From an uncultured Oscillospiraceae bacterium (GTDB lineage Bacteria; Bacillota; Clostridia; Oscillospirales; Oscillospiraceae): a stretch of 6,156 nt of DNA. Made by a program: the position numbers and the translations under genes. The stretch is taken from the NCBI GenBank assembly GCA_934561725.1, contig CAKTGW010000073.1, forward strand, positions 1 to 6,156, given 5' to 3'. Under the pieces are notes generated by a model. It saw nothing but the letters and a program-made list of their open reading frames with translations. It was not told where the DNA came from and searched no databases. Positions 1 through 6,156 of this stretch are shown piece after piece; position 1 is the first letter of the stretch; each line of letters starts with the position of its first letter.

Positions 1-1
1 G

Positions 2-2905
2 GATGTGTTTGATGCACCCAGTGAGGAGAGCGCGCTGCGCGCTTTTCTGGACTTCGTGGGCGACCGGCCGGTCGTGGCGCACAATGCGGATTTTGATACC
101 GGATTTATGGCCGAATGTGCAGAGCGCCATGGGATCTCCTTTGATCCGGTGATCGTAGATACATTACCTATGGCAAGATGCCTGCTGCCGGATCTGAAGC
201 GCCACAAGCTGGATATTGTCTCAAGCCGGCTTGGCCTGCCGGAGTTCCGGCATCACCGGGCATCGGATGATGCGGCGGTGGTCGCGCGGATGATGGAGAA
301 GTTTATTCCCATGCTGGAAAAACAGGGAGCGCAGACTGTAGAGGACGTTGAGCGCGTTACCCGCAGAATGCGCAACAGCGTGGGCGGACGTGTGCACGCG
401 CGCCACATCATTCTGCTGGTAAAGAATAAGGTCGGCCTGAAGAATCTGTATGAGCTGATCAGCAAGAGCCATCTGGAGCATTTTAACCGCTTTCCCATCA
501 TTCCCAAGAGTCTGCTGATGCAGTACCGGGAGGGATTGATCATTGGCTCCGCCTGTGAAGCGGGAGAGCTGTTTGATGCCGTACTCAGAGGGAACAGCCG
601 TGCCTCTCAGCGCAGGATCGCATCATTCTATGATTATCTGGAGATCCAGCCTATCTGCAACAACCGCTTCCTGGTAAACGACGGCAAGGTAGCCGACGAT
701 GAGGGACTGCGTAACCTGAACCGGCGTATTGTCGCTCTGGGTGAGGAGCTGGGCAAGCCCGTAGCCGCTACGGGTGACGTGCATTTTATTGAGCCGGAGG
801 ATGAGATCTACCGCCATATTCTGCTGGCATCCAAGAAATTTGCCGATGCCGACAAGGATCTGCCTATCTATTTCAAGACGACGGACGAGATGCTGAAGGA
901 ATTTGCCTATCTTGGCCCGGATAAGTGCCATGAAGTGGTCATAGATGTACCCAATGCCATCGCCGACCAGGTGGAGACCTTTGACATTCTGCCCCGGGGA
1001 CAGCTGTTTCCGCCGGAGGTCAAGAATTCGGCCGAAGATCTGAAGCGGCTGGTTTACGACCGTGTGGCAGAGCTTTACGGTGAAAATCCGCCGGAGATCG
1101 TTGCGACCCGAGTAGAGACAGAGCTGCACGATATTCTTAGCCGAAATTATGATGTTATTTACATGAGCGCCCAGAAGCTGGTGGCCGACTCGTTGGCACA
1201 CGGATATCTGGTCGGTTCACGAGGAAGCGTCGGCTCCTCTCTGGTTGCGTTTATGTCCGGTATCACGGAGGTTAATTCGCTGCCGGCACATTATCGCTGC
1301 CCGAAATGCAAGCATACGGATTTTGAGGCGGGCAAGGGCTATGGCTGCGGTGCGGATATGCCCGACGCTGTCTGCCCCGTCTGCGGGACGCAGTACCAGA
1401 AGGACGGCTTTGATATCCCCTTTGAGACCTTCCTGGGCTTCGGCGGTGACAAGGTCCCTGATATTGACCTGAACTTTTCCGGCGAATATCAGGCCAACGC
1501 CCACAAATACACCGAAGAGCTTTTTGGAAGAGATCATGTGTTCCGGGCGGGGACCATCGGTACACTGGCAGAGAAAACAGCCTATGGATACGTGAAGAAA
1601 TATCTGGCTGAGCGCAATTTGACGGTGACCAAGGCGGAAGAAAACCGCCTTGCACAAGGCTGCGTAGGCGTTAAGCGTACAACTGGCCAGCACCCCGGCG
1701 GACTGGTCATTATTCCCCAGAACAAGGATGTTACCGACTTCTGCCCGGTGCAGCACCCGGCCGATGATAAGGATACGGACATTATCACGACCCATTTCGA
1801 ATATCACAGTATGGAAGCCAACCTGCTGAAGCTGGATATGCTGGGCCATGATGACCCCACCATGATCCGCATGCTTGAGGATCTGACCGGTGTGGATGCA
1901 AAAAAGATCCCTCTGGATGACCGGGAGACGATGGGAATTTTCCGTTCGGCAGAGCCTCTGGGCCTGACAAATGATGATCCAGTTGTGGGCCAGACGGGTA
2001 CGATCGGTATTCCGGAGTTTGGAACCAGCTTTACCAGACAGATGCTGGTGGATACACAGCCCAAGGGCTTTGATACGCTGGTGCGTCTTTCCGGCTTTTC
2101 ACATGGTACGGATGTGTGGCTGGGCAATGCAAAGGATCTGATCCTCTCCGGGACAGCGGACATCAATCAGACTATCGGCTGCCGTGATGATATTATGCTT
2201 TATCTGATCGGGAAGGGCATGGATGAGAAGATGGCCTTTAAGATCATGGAGGCCGTGCGAAAGGGCCGCGTGAAAAAAGGCGGCTTCCAGCCGGGCTGGG
2301 AGGAAGAGATGGTGCGTCTGGGCGTGCCGGAGTGGTATCTCACATCACTGCGCACGATCGCCTATCTGTTCCCCAAGGCCCATGCCGTGGCCTATGTGAT
2401 GATGGCGTTCCGCATTGCCTGGTTCAAGGTCCATAGGCCGCTGGCTTTCTATGCTGCGTATTTTTACCGCCGCTGTCAAAAGGACGGCTTTGATGCTGCC
2501 ATGATGACAAAGGGGATCGATACGGTGCGTGCAAAGCTCAAGGAGATCAAGAATAATCCTGATGCAACGGCCAAGGAGCAGGATCTGTATACGACCCTGG
2601 AAGCATGTTACGAGTTTTATCTGCGCGGCTTCAGCTTCTCCAATATTGATCTGTATGATTCGGAGGCAACACGCTTCAAGATCGTGGGCAATACGCTGCG
2701 GCCGCCGTTTAAGGCCATCAGCGGATTGGGTGAGAGCGCCGCATGGGATCTCGTCAAGTGCAGGGAGGGCGGCAAACGCTTTATCTCTGTAGAAGAGGTA
2801 CAGGCGGCCTGCACGCGGGTCAGCCAGAGCCATTTGGATATGCTGCGCGACATGGGCGCGCTGGGCGATATGCCTACGACCAGCCAGATGAGCCTGTTTA
2901 TGTAG
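2..2905 (+). CDS. polC: DNA polymerase III alpha subunit, PolC type (5' partial)
   Basis: Replicative DNA polymerase of low-GC Gram-positive type with built-in 3'-5' proofreading; acts in the cytoplasm at the fork. The frame is open through the left edge, so the GTG at 5 is an internal valine and not a start. The family is about 1,430 residues long; about 967 are visible. In order: the end of the DnaQ-like exonuclease, with Exo II (N..FD, 83-97) and Exo III (HRASDD, 254-271), while Exo I is off the window; the second half of the split PHP domain (about 375-850, including ATGDVHF); then the polymerase core with the SRGSVGSS motif near 1220 and a zinc-binding cysteine cluster (Cys codons 1298, 1307, 1346, 1373, 1382). 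The palm aspartates are in PDIDLNF (1460 and 1466) and LDMLGHDD (1835). The C-terminus ends QMSLF-M (2885-2902), a classic sliding-clamp binding motif, so the TAG at 2903-2905 is the natural stop. The frame is intact. Confidence 0.97.
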   Translation, partial: DVFDAPSEESALRAFLDFVGDRPVVAHNADFDTGFMAECAERHGISFDPVIVDTLPMARCLLPDLKRHKLDIVSSRLGLPEFRHHRASDDAAVVARMMEKFIPMLEKQGAQTVEDVERVTRRMRNSVGGRVHARHIILLVKNKVGLKNLYELISKSHLEHFNRFPIIPKSLLMQYREGLIIGSACEAGELFDAVLRGNSRASQRRIASFYDYLEIQPICNNRFLVNDGKVADDEGLRNLNRRIVALGEELGKPVAATGDVHFIEPEDEIYRHILLASKKFADADKDLPIYFKTTDEMLKEFAYLGPDKCHEVVIDVPNAIADQVETFDILPRGQLFPPEVKNSAEDLKRLVYDRVAELYGENPPEIVATRVETELHDILSRNYDVIYMSAQKLVADSLAHGYLVGSRGSVGSSLVAFMSGITEVNSLPAHYRCPKCKHTDFEAGKGYGCGADMPDAVCPVCGTQYQKDGFDIPFETFLGFGGDKVPDIDLNFSGEYQANAHKYTEELFGRDHVFRAGTIGTLAEKTAYGYVKKYLAERNLTVTKAEENRLAQGCVGVKRTTGQHPGGLVIIPQNKDVTDFCPVQHPADDKDTDIITTHFEYHSMEANLLKLDMLGHDDPTMIRMLEDLTGVDAKKIPLDDRETMGIFRSAEPLGLTNDDPVVGQTGTIGIPEFGTSFTRQMLVDTQPKGFDTLVRLSGFSHGTDVWLGNAKDLILSGTADINQTIGCRDDIMLYLIGKGMDEKMAFKIMEAVRKGRVKKGGFQPGWEEEMVRLGVPEWYLTSLRTIAYLFPKAHAVAYVMMAFRIAWFKVHRPLAFYAAYFYRRCQKDGFDAAMMTKGIDTVRAKLKEIKNNPDATAKEQDLYTTLEACYEFYLRGFSFSNIDLYDSEATRFKIVGNTLRPPFKAISGLGESAAWDLVKCREGGKRFISVEEVQAACTRVSQSHLDMLRDMGALGDMPTTSQMSLFM

Positions 2906-2931
2906 TTATGTAGAATGTAGAACAATAGACG

Positions 2932-2968
2932 GAAAACAGCCCGGACACAAAATGTCCGGGCTGTTTTC
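2932..2968. terminator. Bidirectional intrinsic terminator between convergent genes
   Basis: A perfect 16-bp stem (2932-2947 with 2953-2968) encloses a 5-base loop (caaaa). The core of the stem is GC-rich (cagcccggaca). The outer end is A4 on the left and T4 on the right, so either strand gives a hairpin ending in a short U run. It lies 26 bases after the polC stop and 10 bases after the stop of the minus-strand transglutaminase gene, the right place to end both transcripts. The U tracts are short and sit inside the stem, so efficiency cannot be judged from sequence. Confidence 0.88.
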
Positions 2969-2978
2969 ATGTGTTGAT

Positions 2979-5114
2979 TCAATTTTCTGAGATCTTTCGG
3001 TGAGACAGGGCGGAAGTCAGCTGCCATTCGGAGAACAAGGCAATCAAGCGGCTGTAGCGAAGCTTCCAATACATTTGATGCGGAGTGGAGACGGGAACAA
3101 TGGTCAATTTATCCCGCAGAGCATGTATGGCGCGCAGCTCAAAGGGCTCCAGCTCAATGCCGCCGTAAAGCGATTTCTCAAGCAGAGAGGCGACTCTGAC
3201 GTAGTCTCCCGGAGTGATATCCGCAAAGCGGCTGGACAGCGCAGCATCGGTCTGAGCGGTATTCCAGCCCAGACAGGCATCGATCCCCCAAAGGGACAGG
3301 AGAGAGAACAGACGCTTTTGCAGCAGCTCGACCCGTTTTCCCGGTGCGGCGGCGTGGTAAACGGCGTATGCATGGCGCTCAACAATGAGCCGCAGCAGCT
3401 CGAGCAGGATCAGGAAAAAGGTCAGCAGCAGGACAAGCAGGGAGACAAAGCCAAGCAGGAGCAGGACTGTGTTCCGGGCAAGCTCCGTAGGAGAGGGGAA
3501 GGGCTTTGAGGCCTCCTCGCTGCCTGTGAGTGGATCGGCGCCGTCCGGACTGTCGTCCAGAGCAGCTGTTTTGCGGATAGTATCTGGCAGAAGCACCATC
3601 TGCCGCAGAGTAACGGCATCATAGTAATAGCCGGGAGTCACGTCAACGGGCAGCCAGCCCACACCGTCAAAATAAACCTCAGCCCAGGCGTGGGCATCCT
3701 GCCCGGTCAGAGAAACGGTTCCGGCAGCACTGGATTCTGCGGAAAGGTAATAGCCCTCCACATAGCGCGCCGGCAGGCCGTGGCTGCGCAGCGCCTGCAC
3801 GGCGGCAGAGGCGTACAGCATGGAGTTTCCCTCCCGGGTGCCGGTGAGAAATTCGCTTATGGGGTCTGCTGCAAGAGCAAGCCCGTCCGGCAGTGCAGGA
3901 ACAGTAGTTTTCAATACGGTCCGGATATGGTCCAGAGCGCTGTATACGCTGCCAGTTTCCGGTACGTTGTCTGTCCAGAACAGGAACTGGATCAGCGGCT
4001 CCAGCTGTGTGTCCACCTGGGTGTAGGTCTGATATACGAAGTTCCGGTATACGGCTTCGGCCTGGGCGTAACGAGCCTGCGCCTCTGTTTCGGGATTTTC
4101 CACCCAGTCGGCGCGGATGGTCAGCTCGGCGGGCTTGGAGGAAGAGTACTCTTCCAGCGTGTATTTATTCTGCCCGAAAAAGCCTCTAGGTGCAAAACGC
4201 AGATCCTTTTTCTCGGCGAAGCGGGCGGCAGAAGCGGCGTCCGTCCCGGCAGGAGCGTAGATATAGCAGCGGGCGGCGCCGGGAACTTCTACGGTCAGTT
4301 GATTGCCCTCCGGCGAATCGTCAGGATCGGAGAGCGTGTAATAGTCGGCAACCTGAGTCAGCGGATCAAAGCCCTGCTCGTTCAGCCAGCGCATCATGCC
4401 GGCGTAATCACCGCCATAGGCGGCATCGGCAGGCGATGTCCAGACACCGTCCTGATAGTCGGCGCCTATAAAGCCGCGAAGATAGATGGATTTTTCCTGA
4501 GTGGTGTATATTTTCAGCAGCTCACCGTCACCGCTGTGCAGCGCAGCAGCGCGGTCCAGATGGCCTTCCGGCAGAAGATCCTCACCATAGCGCAGTGTGT
4601 GTATCTCCCGGGCGGCGTCATGCCGCGCGTTGGTCACATAGTCCAGCTCCGTGCGCGAGCTTACAAATGCACACAGGCACAGGACTGCTGTGCAGAGCAG
4701 CCACAGACGGACAGCTTGGCGGGAGGGGGCAGAAGCGGCAGTAAACCACAGGCCCAGCAGACCGCTCAGATACAGTGCGCAGGCCCACAGGGACAGTGTG
4801 CCGTCCAGCAGCTGAAGCAGGAGCAGAAGTCCGCCCAGAATACCGCAGAAAAGCAGACGCCGACGCTCTGCGGCGTACTGAATGACTTCTCCCAGAAAAA
4901 CAGCAGTCAGGATAGAGATGCTCATCAGGCTTTGAGCAGTAGCAGCCGTGGGAAACAGGGCGATGCCGCCCTGATGCAGCCGGTTCCAGTTAGTGATGAG
5001 GCAATTGAAGCACAGCAGCAGACCTTGCCAGATGCTGCCGAAGCCGAGAAGCAGAAGCAGGATGAGACAGGGGAGCAGCCGGGCACTCCACAGCAGCCAG
5101 CTGCGGCCGCTCAC
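2979..5114 (-). CDS. Membrane-anchored transglutaminase-like protein, main open frame (TgpA-like; start in doubt)
   Basis: Predicted membrane protein with an extracytoplasmic transglutaminase-like domain. As an uninterrupted frame it gives 711 residues from a GTG at 5112-5114, but that GTG has no visible ribosome binding site, and the coding sequence continues upstream to an in-frame TAG (5196-5198) and beyond to an ATG at 5325-5327. In full-length numbering (782 codons) there are about seven N-terminal membrane segments up to residue 223, an extracytoplasmic region, a transglutaminase core around residues 490-570, one more membrane segment (about 620-646), and a cytoplasmic tail to 782 in the place where DUF4129 usually sits. 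The core shows GNSMLYAS, LPARYVEGY, DAHAWAEVYF and LPVDVTPGY. His546 (3690-3692) and Asp562 (3642-3644) fit the catalytic triad, but the cysteine position holds Ser502 (3822-3824). It follows the DUF58 gene in a probable operon. The family assignment is firm; activity and intactness are not. Confidence 0.85.
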   Translation of the reverse strand: MSGRSWLLWSARLLPCLILLLLLGFGSIWQGLLLCFNCLITNWNRLHQGGIALFPTAATAQSLMSISILTAVFLGEVIQYAAERRRLLFCGILGGLLLLLQLLDGTLSLWACALYLSGLLGLWFTAASAPSRQAVRLWLLCTAVLCLCAFVSSRTELDYVTNARHDAAREIHTLRYGEDLLPEGHLDRAAALHSGDGELLKIYTTQEKSIYLRGFIGADYQDGVWTSPADAAYGGDYAGMMRWLNEQGFDPLTQVADYYTLSDPDDSPEGNQLTVEVPGAARCYIYAPAGTDAASAARFAEKKDLRFAPRGFFGQNKYTLEEYSSSKPAELTIRADWVENPETEAQARYAQAEAVYRNFVYQTYTQVDTQLEPLIQFLFWTDNVPETGSVYSALDHIRTVLKTTVPALPDGLALAADPISEFLTGTREGNSMLYASAAVQALRSHGLPARYVEGYYLSAESSAAGTVSLTGQDAHAWAEVYFDGVGWLPVDVTPGYYYDAVTLRQMVLLPDTIRKTAALDDSPDGADPLTGSEEASKPFPSPTELARNTVLLLLGFVSLLVLLLTFFLILLELLRLIVERHAYAVYHAAAPGKRVELLQKRLFSLLSLWGIDACLGWNTAQTDAALSSRFADITPGDYVRVASLLEKSLYGGIELEPFELRAIHALRDKLTIVPVSTPHQMYWKLRYSRLIALFSEWQLTSALSHRKISEN

Positions 5115-5195
5115 TGAACCGGCGGTGCAGAGAAGCCAGACACCCAGGGCGGCAAAAAGCGGCCAATAGAGGCTGGGAACATCGGCAAGTGCGGA

Positions 5196-5327
5196 CTAGG
5201 GCAGGCTCAGAGCTCTCAGGCATCCCCAGAGCAGAAATACAGAGAGAAGGCCGTTCCACAGCAGTGAGAAGCTCTTGTAGCGCTGCGGCTCGGCAAGCCA
5301 GATTTCGGAGGTTGTGGTTTGTGGCAT
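5196..5327 (-). pseudogene. 5' fragment of the transglutaminase-like gene, cut by an in-frame TAG
   Basis: Reads 43 codons from ATG (5325-5327) to TAG (5196-5198): a polar start (MPQTTTSEIWLAEPQRYKSF) and then a hydrophobic segment of about 20 residues. After the TAG the same frame continues with SALADVPSLYWPLFAALG, a second membrane segment, and runs straight into the main open frame. The ATG has a good ribosome binding site and lies 24 bases after the DUF58 stop, so it is the natural start of the gene. Because both sides share one frame, a base substitution (for example CAG or TGG to TAG) fits better than an indel. Whether this is a true null allele, a sequencing error or a readthrough codon cannot be decided here. 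Confidence 0.75.
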
Positions 5328-5333
5328 GTTATT

Positions 5334-5337
5334 CTCC
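5334..5337 (-). promoter_or_regulatory. Ribosome binding site deciding the transglutaminase gene start
   Basis: On the minus strand GGAG lies six bases before the ATG at 5325-5327 (read as cggagaataac then ATG). Spacing and sequence suit a Firmicutes Shine-Dalgarno site. No comparable site precedes the GTG at 5112-5114, which supports 5327 as the original start. Confidence 0.7.
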
Positions 5338-5351
5338 GTTCCTATGTAGAA

Positions 5352-6156
5352 TCAGCAGATGATCCGGTAGCTTTCGCCCGGATTTGGGGCAGTGGGCAGC
5401 ACAACGGCCTCGCAGGCTGCGCCCAGAAGCGTATAAGAGGGGGCGGAGGCGTCATCTGCTGTGCTGACTACGGTCACGCCGATATGTTTGTTCAGCCGGT
5501 TCATATCCTGCGTGTACTTGCCGGCGCTTACGATCAGCATACGGGTAAAATACTGCTCCATGCGCTCGGCCAGAAAGACCTGAAGGCCGACGCCGCTGCG
5601 GGCTTGAACGGCCAGACCCAGCCATTGGGGCAGAAGCTGATGCAGCTCGCGCAGACTGCGTACCTCGCTTACATGGAGCCCCTGAGAGGTGGGGATGGCC
5701 AGACAGAAAACAACGCCCTGCTGGAGCAGCTGCTCACCCAGGGCAATTGTCAGCGCTGCGGCCGTATTCAGCTCGGAGGGGGAGACGTTCTGCCCATTCT
5801 GAGTCAGCCCCAGATCCGGCAGCAGGACGATCTCATAATGTGAGGGATCGCTGGCCTGGCGCAGCACCAGAGAATCTGTCTTGCAGGAAAGCTTCCAGTG
5901 AATGGCGCGGATATCATCGCCTGGTACGTATTCCCGCAGGTCAAAGATCTCACTGGGATCATTTCCGCGGCGGTTCTGCATCAGTCCTTCAGAGCTGGCA
6001 GTTCCTATAGCCGCACGGGAGAGGGAAAGCTCCAGCTTGGCCGGCTGGGGATAGATCACAGTGCGTACCTCGCGGCAGGGCGTACAGCGGACAGAGAATA
6101 ACCGCAGCAGATCCCACAGCTCCAGACGAAGACAGGAGATGCGGACCTCTCCGCAC
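5352..6156 (-). CDS. DUF58 domain-containing protein (N-terminus off the window)
   Basis: Member of the DUF58 family, whose genes usually sit between a MoxR-type AAA ATPase and a membrane transglutaminase; the biochemical role is not established. The frame is open through the right edge and 267 residues are visible, against roughly 380-430 for the family, so the N-terminal membrane anchor is missing from view. The valine codon at 6057-6059 (GTG) is internal, since family-like sequence continues upstream (LWDLLRLFSVRC, matching the usual D.LGLF region). The signature is FDLREYVPGDDIRAIHWKL followed by KTDSLVLRQ, with its HWK near 5890-5900. After it comes a von Willebrand A-like half beginning HYEIVLLPDLGL, where the usual metal-site pattern DxSxS is not kept. 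It stops with TGA (5352-5354), 24 bases before the next gene, so the two are probably cotranscribed. Confidence 0.9.
   Translation of the reverse strand, partial: CGEVRISCLRLELWDLLRLFSVRCTPCREVRTVIYPQPAKLELSLSRAAIGTASSEGLMQNRRGNDPSEIFDLREYVPGDDIRAIHWKLSCKTDSLVLRQASDPSHYEIVLLPDLGLTQNGQNVSPSELNTAAALTIALGEQLLQQGVVFCLAIPTSQGLHVSEVRSLRELHQLLPQWLGLAVQARSGVGLQVFLAERMEQYFTRMLIVSAGKYTQDMNRLNKHIGVTVVSTADDASAPSYTLLGAACEAVVLPTAPNPGESYRIIC

Noticed and set aside
29..46. Hairpin (agcgcg / cgcgct) followed by four T bases, like a small terminator
   Set aside because: It lies inside the conserved exonuclease-coding part of polC, with a three-base loop and only a four-base T run that overlaps the stem.
623..1849. 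Two open frames of about 190-210 codons on the minus strand inside polC
   Set aside because: Both are antisense to well-conserved polC domains and show no domain or ribosome binding site of their own.
2900..2920. Three copies of ATGTAG in a row at the end of polC, with TATGTAGAAT again near 5343
   Set aside because: The copies are very short and irregularly spaced, and the first is simply the last codon and stop of polC; chance or minor slippage is enough to explain them.
3000..3509. A 169-codon open frame on the plus strand just after the terminator
   Set aside because: It is antisense to the C-terminal part of the transglutaminase-like gene; the Q/K-rich translation is a shadow of leucine-rich membrane sequence.
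5112..5114. GTG as the true start of the transglutaminase-like gene
   Set aside because: No ribosome binding site precedes it, membrane-protein coding sequence continues in frame upstream, and a well-placed ATG with GGAG exists at 5327. It remains possible only as a weak reinitiation site after the TAG.
3690..5117. A 475-codon open frame on the plus strand opposite the transglutaminase gene
   Set aside because: It lies antisense to a gene with recognisable domains, its translation is low-complexity (rich in Q, A, G and R) with no family signal, and GC-rich codon use of the real gene leaves few stops on the other strand.

Overview
The window looks like a chromosomal stretch from a fairly GC-rich member of the Firmicutes (Bacillota), most likely a gut-type clostridium near the Oscillospiraceae/Ruminococcaceae. 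The basis is the PolC-type replicative polymerase, which is typical of Firmicutes and their relatives, together with the protein style and the GC-rich third codon positions. The genus cannot be named from this sequence.

Layout. Positions 2-2905 (+) hold the last ~967 codons of polC; its first ~460 residues lie off the left edge. A 73-base gap (2906-2978) carries one strong, nearly symmetric hairpin that can terminate transcription from both sides. Reading leftward from the right edge, the minus strand carries two genes in a row. The first is a DUF58 protein (5352-6156, N-terminus off the window). After 24 bases comes a membrane-anchored transglutaminase-like protein (2979-5327 in its full form). 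There is no gene-free stretch over 300 bases and no RNA gene, CRISPR array or mobile element that I can support.

How the genes relate. polC is the essential replicative polymerase and converges on the other two. The DUF58 and transglutaminase genes form a probable operon of the well-known MoxR ATPase / DUF58 / membrane transglutaminase type. The MoxR gene would be expected just beyond the right edge. These clusters are thought to act in assembling or modifying proteins at the cell envelope, but their biochemical role is poorly defined.

The two most interesting points are both in the transglutaminase gene. First, its natural start (ATG at 5325-5327, with a good ribosome binding site) is separated from the rest by an in-frame TAG at codon 44 (5196-5198). 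Membrane-protein sequence continues in the same frame on both sides, so this looks like a single-base nonsense change, a sequencing error or readthrough, not a frameshift. Second, the position where the family has its catalytic cysteine is a serine (codon 3822-3824), while the histidine and aspartate partners are kept.
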